From: Nemertoderma westbladi
Taxonomy: Eukaryota; Xenacoelomorpha; Nemertodermatida; Nemertodermatidae
DNA: 31,611 bases
Reading direction: 5' to 3'
Assembly: GCA_032718475.1 (NCBI GenBank)
Contig: JAUCBJ010001924.1
Location: forward strand, 1-31,611
The notes under the pieces are model-generated. The model searched no databases, had not been told where the DNA came from, and worked only from the letters and a program-made list of their open reading frames with translations. How positions within the stretch are numbered: the first letter of the stretch is position 1; the number at the start of each line of letters is the position of its first letter. The translations under genes and the position numbers were made by a program. This document shows positions 20,909 to 30,317 of the stretch, one piece after another.

Positions 20909-21561
20909 TTTGTAATTACTTGTTTTACACCGTGTGTGTGCGGTGTTACCTTTTTCGGTACTTGAAAAGGTACGTAAGGTTTAAAGACCAATTTGTATCG
21001 GTACCTAGGAATATTTTTCGTAGAGTAGAAGTAAAACTCTCACCTTCGACTTTTCAGGACTCAAGGACTCATTTCTGGACCGCCTCGAGGGATTAGGCCG
21101 TTTTTTAGCAAGTTTGAGAGACACAAAATTCGTCTGCAACGCTGGAAACGGAACAATTCTCGTCCAGTTTGTATCTGGGAATTTGTACGACTGGTAGATC
21201 AAAGGAGCGTAAGTTTTACAACTCGTGTCGTTCAAACTTAGAGCACAGTAGTACTCAAAATTTGTGGGTTCCACTGTCTAATTAGTGTGTATGTTGGTAC
21301 GTATTTTTCCATTAGACGTTGCTGTTTTGCCTATTATTTGTACTTGTTGATCTACATTTTGGTAGCGTATACCGTTATCTCACTTATTCGTACAGATTTA
21401 GCTGGTAGGCTGAATCATGATTATTTTATTATATACTTTTCGATTTTATTTGTACCAGTTAGGGTATATATATGGTATATAGATATACCAAGGTAATTTT
21501 GACATTTCGACATTCTGACACCTTGACATTTTATTACCCGTACTTGATGTATATAATAGAC

Positions 21562-23067
21562 ATGAGTGATACACCACGTTCGACTCAATACCCACCTATC
21601 GACTATGACTCGTGCGACCCGGACAGATTGACAGTAGACAAACCGAGAAGGAGGACCCGAGATTCTACCGATGTCACACCGCATGCGTTGCCGATACCCC
21701 GAACGGAAATACCGGAAGCCGCAACGCGTGGTGACGGTAGAACCGAAGACTTCCTTACCATTCCGCAGACCAGATCGCGGGAACCGGACATGGTAAGTTT
21801 GGCTGGAAGCCAAGAGAACATTATTAGGAGTATAGGAGGACACATGGCCCAGATTACTCGAAACTTCGGAGAAGGTTTTCGCGTTTTGCGCGAGTTGACC
21901 GCCCTGATGTCGAGATACGAGTTCTACACCTTACAGGTAAGGATAGAAAGTAGGGTACATGCCTCCGTAGATAAATTTAAAGGTTTACACGAACTCACAG
22001 AGTTGCGTGGCGACAACTTTACGCAAGTAAAGATAATTAATAAGTTGGTAAGTGCGAGGGAAAGCCTCATCCAGTTTAAGTCGGTTGTAGGATTGGCTCA
22101 GAGGGAGCAACTCGATCAACTGATGGGTGAGTCTGTTTCTGACGCATTGTTACAACCTGAAGAGGAAGAAGAACTATATCACCTGGACGGAAGGTTAGAA
22201 ACGCTCACCAATTTTCATCGTAGATGCGGCGTACTGATCGAAGAACAGAAAGTCGAACCATGAGGGACGACGGAAGTTCTAGCTATGGAAGGCTTGCGAG
22301 CCTACCCTATTCCACCATTGGATAGATCATTTGTTAGTGTACGGAGCGATGTTGGCGACGTTAGTAGGATGACGTCGGTGATAACTCGACAACAACAAGA
22401 GGTTGCACGCCAACAACAAGTCGCCGAGGAAGAAGCGCAACAGCAGATGGCATAAGTTGCTATCGAAGGAGAGAGACAACGCCGGGAAGACGAGGAGAAA
22501 ATCGCAAAACTTCAGGCCCAAGCCGAATTCGAAGCCTCGGAGATTCGAAGGTTAGAAGAAGACTTAGTGCGAGAAGCGGAGCGCAGAAGAAGCAGAAGGG
22601 GCGAAGAAGAAGCGCAGAAGAAAGCAGCATCTGACGCTCGCGCTCAGTTGGAGGCGCGACAAATAAAATCTAGATTAGCCATTCAGGAAGCGGAATTTGC
22701 GGCACAACAACAAGAGGCAGATCGACGCGAGAGAGAAATACAACTCCAGTTGGAACTGAATCGTAGATCACGAGAGTTAGCGAATACACAAGAGGATCTC
22801 GAACTCAACGCGAGAGACAGATCTATAAGATCTCGAGCTGGACACGACTTGTCTGCATTGGATCGTATGGAGACTCGATATCGCGGAATCCAGAAGCGAA
22901 TCGAGGCAGGGAGTATGGGAGCGATAGATAGAGGAGAGGAGTTTGTCGAGGATTACTGTAAACGTTTTTCCTCAAGTTATCCCCATGATCAGACCTACGG
23001 TTCCAGCGAAACTGATCGTAGTCATAAAGCCGAAGGAGATATCACCTGTGTCTTCAACGCAAGGTAA
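21562..23067 (+). pseudogene. N-terminal gag of element C with long coiled coil
   Basis: ATG 21562 (MSDTPRSTQYPP) begins a frame that stays readable to 23067 apart from TGA 22261-22263 and TAA 22453-22455. The first 230 residues are a mixed helical domain (NIIRSIGGHMAQITRNFGEG; LTELRGDNFTQVKIINKLVS). After the first stop the same frame has an ATG at 22285, formed by the first 20-bp palindrome copy (MEGLRAYPIPPLD). Then come a Gln-rich block and about 120 residues of Glu/Arg/Gln coiled coil (EEEAQKKAASDARAQLEARQ). Near 22960 the coding frame shifts to one reading VIPMIRPTVPAKLIVVIKP. Similar coiled-coil blocks in element B support assignment to gag, which builds the particle. The stop at 22261 directly before the palindrome raises the option of two separate proteins. 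Confidence 0.6.
22287..22306 (+). repeat. 20-bp near-palindrome, copy 1
   Basis: GGAAGGCTTGCGAGCCTACC: stem AGGCT-TGCG-AGCCT, extended by GG/CC beyond an A-A mismatch. Read in the frame EGLRAY, with the preceding AT forming an ATG at 22285. Confidence 0.9.
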
Positions 23068-23354
23068 CAGAATCAGAATCTATTCGGAGATTATATCGGA
23101 ATCAATCCCGCAACCTCAAGCGACGTCATCGCCGATTTTAGCAGGTAAGGTAAGTAGTCCACCTACAGTAAGCCCTAGTTTACTTGTAGGAAGGGACGAA
23201 CCTGTGTTTATGACAGTCAAACAGGTAAGTAAGCCATTACCAGTTAAACCTGTAACATGCTGCGTGAACCCAGTCATTTACAGACCAACTACGATTAAAC
23301 CTGACTGCTTTACTCGACCTTTGACACATTGCGCAACAAAACCTATAACTTCGC

Positions 23355-23374
23355 GGAAGGCTTGCGAGCCTACC
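23355..23374 (+). repeat. 20-bp near-palindrome, copy 2
   Basis: Identical core, with flanks ACTTCGC and GAATGAC. Read as KACEPT, followed by a stop. Confidence 0.9.
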
Positions 23375-23447
23375 GAATGACAATGGACGAACTTTATGGG
23401 TAGTACCCACAAGTTAGAACGGAACTTATCGAGACCTACGACTTCGG

Positions 23448-23467
23448 GGAAGGCTTGCGAGCCTACC
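23448..23467 (+). repeat. 20-bp near-palindrome, copy 3
   Basis: Identical core 93 bp after copy 2. It shares flanks ACTTCGG and GAATGAC, so copies 2 and 3 are duplicated with about 10 bp of surroundings. Confidence 0.9.
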
Positions 23468-24418
23468 GAATGACGAAGAACCGGGGATGCCGAACAAAAG
23501 CAGTGACCGACGAGATCTACACGCCGGACGCGAACCCGCCAACCACCTTATCCAGGCGACAGCGATTCATTTATTGATATGGAGTCGATGGAAAGGGAAA
23601 TATTCCGTACTGGAGTGGTTGGTGGCGATTACAAGTGAGAGGAAAGATCGAGAAATCCTTACATCGACAATCCTCCGCGAGAAACACCTGTTCAGAAACC
23701 CACGTTGCAACCAGCGGAAGCAATTAGCGCCAAACAGTTTACGGAAATGGCGGACCGATTAGCTCAACTTGAAGAGCGACTCGAAGCGCAACCGTCGGAT
23801 CAATCACAAACCAGCGTGGAGTTAGAAAAACCTAGACCACATCGACCACCTCATAGAGAACAGGAGACTAGATACACTCCGAACCACCGAGGAAACGATC
23901 CTGTTAATCTTTCCTACTGACAAACCACATGCGGACGGGAACGACTGGACGCCATAACCGAACAGGGACACGGACAGTTAGACTTAGTTAACGAGATTGC
24001 TAAGTTTGCAGCCAGACACGGATTGCCGGCACAACAACCGCGAAGTTTTCTGGCAACACGAAACACTGTTGTACGCTGGTAGACTACGTAAAGTCCCGGA
24101 TCGCTATATGTGCCTTCACCTCGATGGAGAAGTTTAACTACTTGCTCCAGGTTCTATCTGATGAGCCAAAATGACTAGCGGAGACTTTTATTGGTATACC
24201 AAATGCCTTCGAGTTGGCATACGACCGCTTGTTTTCTATTTACGGCAGTAATGTAGCCATGGCTAAGACCTCTGTAGAGGCGGAAGCATTTCAATCTTCT
24301 ACGACTTGCGGACGAGATCAAAAACGTTATAGGGACTTACAGTCCATCGGTCAACTCGAATACGCCAATGCGCCGACAGTTCTAATCAGGATAATCGGTA
24401 GACTCCATCATCGGTTAG

Positions 24419-24542
24419 GCCGAGAATGGTGACGGATAGAGTACCAGCATGAAGAGGACGGCGGGCTATTAAAGCTCACCGCCGAGAATGGTGACGGATA
24501 GAGTACCAGCATGAAGAGGACGGCGGGCTATTAAAGCTCACC
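24419..24542 (+). repeat. Exact 62-bp tandem duplication
   Basis: Positions 24419-24480 are repeated base for base at 24481-24542. As 62 is not a multiple of three, it destroys the gag frame. The lack of divergence says the duplication is young or an assembly artefact. Confidence 0.95.
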
Positions 24543-24572
24543 GATGTTTACGAACTGATTTCGCGAGAGGCC

Positions 24573-25224
24573 ATGGTTGAGACCAGGTCTAACTACACTG
24601 ACCACCATATAGCGGCAGAAGGAATAGCTATAGCTGCGCCGAATCGGACCAAACCATTTCCGAGGAACGCGAAAGCCGTTACCTATGCCACCCCAACGGA
24701 TACTTCTAAAGTTCTGACGCCTATCCACACCAAACAGCCACGACAACAGTTGCCGGCGGATTTTGTGGGATGCCCACACTGCAAGCGGAATGGCAGAAAT
24801 CATAGCGGACACAAGCTACGCCAATGTCGCGCTTTTAGAGAGTTGGGAGTTGAAGAAAGATGGCTCCAGATTCGCCCGTTGGATTCTTGTTGGAGATGTA
24901 CCATACCTGGACACGTCCGGAAGGACTGCCCAAACGATGACACATGTCCTCTATGTGGACGCAACTACGACGCGTTACTCCACACAAATAGTCATACTCC
25001 GACTAAACGCTTTCGACGAGAGCATCCTGATAAAGCGGCTAGATGTGACGCGCTTTACAAGGAGCACGCACCGCGTGAAATCCGCACCTTCTACGCCGAT
25101 TGTATGGATCAATCAGGCTCATCGGACGAGGATGAGGAGGAAGATGACACCTTTTACTTGCATGCGGGGGGGGGGGGGGCAACCATCGATAACACTCCTC
25201 ACACAGAACCAATTGAAAGGGTTT
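24573..25224 (+). pseudogene. Gag nucleocapsid (zinc knuckles) of element C
   Basis: The frame gives CPHCKRNGRNHSGHKLRQC, followed by a perfect knuckle CWRCTIPGHVRKDC (Cx2Cx4Hx4C) and CPLCGRNYDALLH. This three-part Cys/His arrangement is the usual nucleocapsid of BEL/Pao gag and binds the RNA genome. An acidic tail (SSDEDEEEDDTFY) runs into the 14-G stretch, after which this frame reads only 15 more codons to TAG (25224), while the protease frame continues in +1. The frame is also open upstream into the second duplication copy, so the ATG at 24573 is internal and not a real start. Confidence 0.75.
25166..25179 (+). repeat. Poly-G run (14 G) at gag-protease junction
   Basis: Fourteen G in a row. 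The gag frame is correct before the run and the protease frame (+1) after it; a run shorter by one base would join them. Confidence 0.9.
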
Positions 25225-25836
25225 AGCGTGATACCTATAAAGATTACCGGAACCCGAGGGAGCAAGCGTATATACGCTATCCTAGACTCTGCATCGTCAC
25301 ATAGTTACATCGACGAACAAGTAGCCGATGTAGTTACGGACATGAGTAAAGGTAAGACTGCTCAGTATACTGTAAGCAGCATGCATGGTAAGAGAGCAAT
25401 CCCAGTGACGAGAGTTAAATTAACCTTAGATACTCTTCTTTCCAAAGCGGAACACAGCAAGGAGGAATGCTCATTACTTCCGGTAAGAAATTTGACCTTT
25501 GCAGCTACAAAGGACTTTAGTAACCTGTTATGTAGAACTCCCATAGGTTGGTATACTAGAGCGCCTGTGCGTTCACTAGAGGTAAGTGACCAGGAGGACG
25601 ACGTATTGAGCACGTGTAGTTTATTGACTACTACGATAGATAATTCTCCTTCACACTCCTGTGGTCCAATTGTACAGACTGTACTACGACACACTTGCAT
25701 CGCTACCACTGATATAACCGATCTGGACGAGACCACATGGACCTCTGACTTACAGCTACTTGCAGCGAAACAGGTTGTATTGGCTACCGAAGACCAAAGG
25801 GTTGTTGCTGTGGATGACTCGATGAACGAGGGTTTT

Positions 25837-25856
25837 GGAAGGCTTGCGAGCCTACC
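25837..25856 (+). repeat. 20-bp near-palindrome, copy 4
   Basis: Identical core inside the long pol frame, read as GRLASL. It lies just upstream of the missing RT segment. Confidence 0.9.
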
Positions 25857-25914
25857 AACAAATCCGAAGGTCATTGACCCCATTCATCAAGCTGCGAGAC
25901 CGTTCGTTGATCTT

Positions 25915-25927
25915 GGAAGGCTTGCGA
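25915..25927 (+). repeat. Partial near-palindrome (13 bp), copy 5
   Basis: GGAAGGCTTGCGA is present and is then replaced directly by RT coding sequence (ATG TTT CAC). Half of the palindrome is missing at the exact border of the RT remnant. Confidence 0.85.
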
Positions 25928-27073
25928 TGTTTCACCAGGTTAAAGCTTTGGAGCGGGACAGGGACAGTTTAAGGTTTCTTTGGTACCCATACGGAAATTT
26001 AGAACTTCCGCCAGAAACTTACCAAATGCAGGTAAGAGTTTTCGGGGCCCGGGACAGCCGTAACTGCACCATGTACGCCCTAAAGCAGACCGCATTAGAC
26101 AGACGAGACCGATTTGACCCAGAAGTAGTTTGGACAGTGGAACGGGATTTCTACGTGGATGACGGCCTCAAGAGTTGTGACACTTTGAAGCGTGCTACGA
26201 CTGTAGCGCACCAACTCCAAGACTGTCTCGCCGAGGGCGGATTCCACCTCACGAAATTCGCTTCCAATAAACTCGAACTAGTAAATTCATTTGACCAAAC
26301 AGATCGGAGTGGAGGTGACCTAGATATAGACCTAGAACCTCTACCTACGACCAAGGTATTAGGACTTAGTTGGGACCCGAACACCGATAACTTTAGGGTG
26401 CGAGTAATGTCCAACGAACAGACTAGACCTCTCACAAAGAGGACTTGCTTATCGACCATGAGTCGACTGTATGACCCACTGTGTTTCATTAGTCCAGCGA
26501 TCCTACATGCCAGGATCATACTCTGCAACATTTGGCAAGCCGGACTGGAATGGGATGACCCCATCCCAGAAAAGCTAGCTGAGCAATGGAGGGACTGGGA
26601 AGCCCAATTGAAGTTCCTACAGGACTATACGATACCACGAGTATACTTTCCTTTACAGACCACCTTTCTTGCCGACTTGGAGCTTCACAGCTTCAGCGAT
26701 GCTAATAAGGCTGGGCTGGGGGTTACTCTATACCTCAGACGACAAGTGACTTCGGACAGCTACGAAGTATCTCTCATTACTTCAAGGGCAAAAACCATGC
26801 CACTGAAGTATATGACTGAACCTCGTGGAGAGCTACAAGCCAGGACGATATGCACCGATATTGTCAGTCTAGTTCAATGCGAGCTGGAGGTTAACTTGAA
26901 GGTCACCTATTGGACTGATGCGACGTTAGTACTTTGGTATATAAATAACGAAACATTCAAGTTCAAGACTTTCGTAGCCAACAGACGGGCTGAAATACTG
27001 GACCGGTCGCTCAAACAAGATTGGCGTCACTGTCCAGGGGAAACTGAACCCAGCTAACATCGCGTCACGGGGA

Positions 27074-28069
27074 ATGTTACCTATTGACTTTTGTAAACCG
27101 GACAATAAGTCCTTTTGGTTTAATGGACCAGACTTCCTACAGCAACCATCGGACGAATGGCCACCGTTATTTGATGCGACAGCTGTTGTCAAATCAAAAG
27201 CGAAAGCCAACGCCAAGGTCAAAGGGAAACAAGGACGGACGAAATTGGATGACCTGGACATTAGACCAGACATTACGCCAGACATCTCACCAGACACTCG
27301 ACCAGATGTACTAACGAATCTTTCGCCGGATGTTCCGTGGGAGATTTCACCAGACGTTTTGCCGGATTGTTCACCAGATGTCTTGCCAGATTATTAACCA
27401 GACTGTCCACCAGATTGTTTTCTGGATTACTCGCCAGAATGTTTAATGGAGCTCTCGACAGATTGTCTACCGGACGTCTCACCAGACTTTCCACCAGACA
27501 TCTCGACAGACTGTCCACTAGACTTTGGACCAGACATTCTGACAGAAGCTACGCCAGACTTTCTACTGCACGTATGACAGAACATTTCGCCAGAAGTTCT
27601 GCAATATGTTTCATTAGACGTCTCACCAGACTGTTCGCCGGATGCCTCACCAGACTGTCTACCAGACTTACCACTAGATGATCAACCGGAAAGTAATGAC
27701 GTGCGCTACGAAACCGCAATGGACCCATTGGAGCGGACTAGTACACACCCATTAGGTACTAACAACTTACCTACTTTGGTTTCCTTGAACAATGACGAAG
27801 GTGTGGCCACAGCGATCACACTCCGCTCAAGGAAAATACAAGAATTACAGCCTACTGCTAAACGTGTGACTAAGGTTAGGAGGCTTACAAGCCCACAGGA
27901 ACACACTGATACCGTAGAGTTGAAACCGTTACTGCCAGTCAATTCACTGAGTGCGGACGGTAAAGGTAAGACCGTGGAGATTGAAGTACTTAAGGACTCA
28001 GACAAACCTATTGTACAAAGGGAGACACTCACCGAGTCCAAAAAGTCCAAACAAGTACCCACACTTTGA
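27074..28069 (+). pseudogene. RNase H-integrase linker of element C with Pro-Asp repeats
   Basis: This frame continues pol after the shift near 27045: GMLPIDFCKP, FWFNGPDFLQQPSDEWPP (the normal end of the RNase H region), then a Lys/Ala stretch. A long run of four-residue repeats of the type S-P-D-x follows (27256 to about 27684). It has stops at 27395 (TAA) and 27575 (TGA) but no lasting frame loss, and then about 125 residues of charged unstructured text (ATAITLRSRKIQELQP, then VEIEVLKDSDKPIVQ) to TGA at 28067. Related elements have a short linker here, so about 250 residues are extra. Whether the repeats serve the protein or are just an expanded minisatellite cannot be told. Confidence 0.6.
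27256..27684 (+). repeat. Degenerate 12-bp minisatellite, about 35 units
   Basis: The core is CACCAGACNTNT. The pol frame reads it as a Ser-Pro-Asp-x tetrapeptide; another frame, open from 27337 to 27681, reads it as Thr-Arg-Leu-Ser/Phe. Divergence between units is high, so it is not a fresh expansion. Confidence 0.85.
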
Positions 28070-28129
28070 CTATACCTTACCTGATGACGTCACCTGACTT
28101 ACGTTGACAGGATAGTTAACATAACTAGA

Positions 28130-29598
28130 TCATGGACTGACGCATGCCGCATGGTTCAAACGTTTGAGACAATATGCCAGAGGCAAACGCGACTTTCCTA
28201 GAAGACTTACCTTCGATGAAATTGGGAGTTGTGAAATAGATATTATTAAACATTATCAATTGCGATATTTCGCACGAGAATTCACAGCGATCAATCAGGG
28301 TAAACAGATCAAGTCTTCACCGATCTTGAGTTGGATGCCAATAATCTACAAGGGCTTACTTTGTCACAAGTCCAGACTCCAAAACATTGATTTCGCACTA
28401 GACTTTAGGTATCCTATCATCATATGCAAAACCATGAGTTACAGCGCGCTATGATATTGGACGGACACGTACGACTCAAACACGTAGGTAGGCATCACTG
28501 TCTATCACACTTACGCTCTACATTTGTACTGATTTGACCTAGTAAGGCACTGAGTTCAGTGACACGTAACTGTATCATTTGTAAGAAGGTGCACGCGAGG
28601 ATAGGACACCAAGAAATGAGTGAACTACCATTAGCAAGGTTACAGGCCTTTAGACCCCCTTTCACTGAGACAGGGATAGACTGTTTTGGACCCATAGTCG
28701 CGAAACGCGGAAGGGTACAGGTAAAACGCTGGGGATTAATCTTCACTTGCATGGCCAGCAGAGCTGTCCATATTGAACGTGTGACAGATTTAACCACCAA
28801 TGCCTTTATCCTAGCCTTACGGCGATTTATCGCTAGACGTGGATTGGTCAAATCCATTTATTGCGACCAAGGGACTAACTTGTGGGTGCACGGAACGAAA
28901 TCACCAGAGCCTTAAAGAGATTGGACTAAAACCAAATTTCCGATGAACTACGTCCTCACAACATTGTCTGGAGCTTTAACACTTCTGACAGTCCGTGGAG
29001 AGGCGGCGTTTGGGAAAGATTGATTGGGTCAATCAAGACGGCTATGGCGAAAGTAATACCGACGCAACGCATTTTGACAGACGACCAACTGACGCCGTTG
29101 TTAATAGAAATCGAAGCGGGTTTGAACACACAACCAATTGCTTTGATCCCAGACAACAACGACTCACAGTTTGCCTTGACACCAGCGCACCTGCTTATGC
29201 AGGCGCCGACGACATTTTTGCCCACTTCGGTACCTGTCGATAGCGACGGATAGGGCAACAAAGCTTGGAAAAGCAGTCAACTATTAGCCGACAAATTCTG
29301 GGAAATATGGCAGAAGCACTATTTGCCCTCTATTTCGGCCAGAACCTCTTGGTATCTTAATACCCGATGTCTGAGACGAGGTGACCATGTTTTATTGGCT
29401 GAAACCAATTTGAAACGACGGTTTTGGCTGACTGGAGTCATTTTGACCACACACCCGACATCCGGTGTAGTAAGGACAGTTACTGTACGGACTATAGACG
29501 GTCGTACCGTAGATAGACCTGTACAATGTCTCGTACTCCTTGAGGAGACTAGAAACGAGACGGGAGACTACAAATCTCCACCCAATCTTAGTAAATAG
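28130..29598 (+). pseudogene. Integrase and C-terminal domain of element C
   Basis: Remnants begin near 28145 (AAWFKRLRQYARGKRDFPRR) with the usual pre-integrase helix, then IINFALDFRYPIII-like text. The zinc-binding His pair is scrambled by a shift near 28430, and a stop lies near 28535; CIICKK is at about 28574. The catalytic core is well kept: TGIDCFGPI (first Asp), FTCMASRAVHIE, YCDQGTNL (second Asp). A frameshift at about 28890-28990 follows, then SPWRGGVWERLIGSIKTAM (the Glu). It ends with LTPAHLLMQAP, a TAG at 29251, and the BEL/Pao C-terminal domain (FWEIWQKHYLPS, RGDHVLLAETNLKRRFW, TVRTIDGRTVDRPVQCLVLL) to TAG 29596. Integrase inserts the DNA copy into the host genome. All three acidic residues survive, unlike in element B, but the gene is broken. 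Confidence 0.8.
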
Positions 29599-29602
29599 AG
29601 AT

Positions 29603-29790
29603 GTGGGACCCTTGGTGGTCGCCATATAGCCTTACTGTATTTTAGTATTTGTATTACTGTACATTTGTATTCCTCTTCACTGTAGAATAAAGACATCGTT
29701 GGAATTCTATTGTCTTTATATGTGAACGTGGAGGGTAGTACCCTTATGTATCACATAGGAGCGGGATTGTGTGTACAGTAGGAATGGAAT
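29603..29790 (+). repeat. Probable 3' LTR (or 3' UTR) of element C
   Basis: A TGTGGGACC start five bases after the pol stop fits LTRs that begin with TG. The stretch carries AATAAA at 29686-29691 and has promoter-like AT content. No 5' copy was found upstream of gag, and the right end is unknown, so the LTR call is an inference. Confidence 0.35.
29687..29719 (+). promoter_or_regulatory. Hairpin containing the poly(A) signal
   Basis: ATAAAGACA (29687-29695) pairs perfectly with TGTCTTTAT (29711-29719) across a 15-base loop. Eight or nine pairs include five bases of AATAAA. Confidence 0.55.
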
Positions 29791-29981
29791 TCCACTTGGA
29801 ACCCACAAGTGAGTCAATTTTTCAAAAATTATTAGACAAATCCATTCAGTTGGATTTAAATTTAAGAAAAACGATTCTCCAGTGGACGGATTCTAGGATA
29901 CGGTTGGATAGAATTAAAATTGGGGAGGGACAAGAGTGGATGGAAGGCTTGCGAGCCTACCGATATTTTTTTGGAAAATAA
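29784..29981 (+). CDS. Small ORF of unknown function ending with a palindrome copy
   Basis: A 65-codon frame from ATG 29784 (MEFHLEPTSESIFQ) reads helical text (LLDKSIQLDLNLRKTILQWT) and ends MEGLRAYRYFFGK at TAA 29979. The last full palindrome copy supplies MEGLRAY, the same reading as at 22285. It resembles nothing I can name. It may be chance, or a remnant of a copy of gag with the palindrome at its join. It lies just outside the presumed LTR. Confidence 0.3.
   Translation: MEFHLEPTSESIFQKLLDKSIQLDLNLRKTILQWTDSRIRLDRIKIGEGQEWMEGLRAYRYFFGK
29942..29961 (+). repeat. 20-bp near-palindrome, copy 6
   Basis: An identical core downstream of element C pol, read again as MEGLRAY at the end of the small ORF 29784-29981. 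Confidence 0.9.
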
Positions 29982-30317
29982 AATCGGCCTTGTTCCACAG
30001 TCATGTCTATTAATATATTTTAGTCTGATTAATTCTCGCGACAGTAATATTTTCTTTGGGAGTAGCTTGGGAATTAAAAGGTTAGTATTTTAGACTCGCG
30101 GCTAGTTTACCCTGAATTTGTTTTTTATCGGCACATTTTTTGGATTAGGAGCCAGTGCGAAATCACGCGGAACCCGAAATCTTAGGCAAATGGGTAGGGG
30201 TTTTAGAGCAAAGTTGAGCCAAAAGCCGACAAAACTCTAAGTCTCCTCACATCTAACCTCTGTTTGTGCTTCCTCTAGTAGAACGTAACGATACGTAACC
30301 ATATATATGCGTATATG
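29982..30317. other. Spacer before the last ORF
   Basis: AT-rich with no coding pattern. A TATA-like run (ATATATATGCGTATATG) lies directly before the ATG at 30318. Confidence 0.35.

Larger units (their letters stand above)
18543..21461. other. Three-kilobase stretch without genes
   Basis: No supported coding region. It holds a polypurine-like tract AAAAGGGGAGGGTGAGA at about 18804-18820, a doubled GCGCCCACAT (about 19250 and 19306), a doubled AGTAGTATTGTTAC (about 20247 and 20297), the 73-bp tandem pair at 20712, and a GATA microsatellite. Part of it is probably LTR or leader of elements B and C, but I could not find the matching second LTR. Confidence 0.45.
23068..24572 (+). pseudogene. Middle part of element C gag, heavily frameshifted
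   Basis: After 23067 the readable frame is the one ending KACEPTE at 23380 (Pro/Thr/Val-rich, with a palindrome copy just before its TGA). From about 23700 another frame gives QPAEAISAKQFTEMADRLAQ and a Pro/His-rich linker to 23920. From about 24120 the BEL/Pao gag core is recognisable: MEKFNYLLQVLSDEP, TGA at 24172, then NAFELAYDRLFSIYGSN, as in the KFxYLxxxLxGEA-type signature of these gags. The 62-bp duplication at 24419 then breaks the frame before GGLLKLTDVYELISREA. Together this is one gag interrupted at least five times. Confidence 0.55.
25180..27057 (+). pseudogene. Protease, RT remnant and RNase H of element C
   Basis: The frame starts with IPIKITGTRGSKRIYAILDS and ASSHSYIDE: an aspartic protease with DSAS in place of DSG/DTG. 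Text typical of the segment after the protease follows (LLCRTPIGWYTR). From 25837 the sequence is unusual: two palindrome copies, then MFHQVKALERDRDSLRFLW, the middle of RT. All RT text before MFHQV, including the fingers and the first catalytic Asp, is missing. YVDD is present (DFYVDDGLKS, about 26150). Then follow KVLGLSWDPNTDNF and RNase H with HSFSDANKAGLG, PRGELQAR and YWTDATLV (D-E-D). The frame ends at 27055 after HCPG; a one-base shift restores the family text NPANIASRG in the next frame. No activity can be expected from the RT. Confidence 0.8.
21562..29598 (+). mobile_element. Element C: second BEL/Pao retrotransposon, inactive
   Basis: Gag, protease, RT remnant, RNase H, linker, integrase and C-terminal domain follow each other on the plus strand. 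Sequence and codon use differ from element B: C is not purine-biased, uses DSAS where B has DSGA in the protease, and its gag knuckles differ. It is therefore a separate lineage. Breaks include stops at 22261, 22453, 24172, 27055, 27395 and 27575, several frameshifts, a 62-bp tandem duplication, and loss of the RT N-terminal half. A probable 3' LTR start lies just after the last stop. It carries all but one of the 20-bp palindrome copies. Confidence 0.85.

Noticed and set aside
8566-21461. A matching pair of LTRs around element B or C
   Set aside because: I compared the regions upstream of gag and downstream of pol by eye and found no shared stretch. A self-alignment could still reveal one.
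27337-27681. 115-codon Thr-Arg-Leu-Ser repeat ORF
   Set aside because: An alternative frame of the 12-bp minisatellite. The pol frame through the same DNA connects RNase H to the integrase side.
22287-29961. The 20-bp palindrome as an adapter or primer artefact
   Set aside because: It matches no sequencing adapter I remember and sits within readable coding text with differing flanks. I cannot exclude an artefact without reads, so this is kept as a refutation test.
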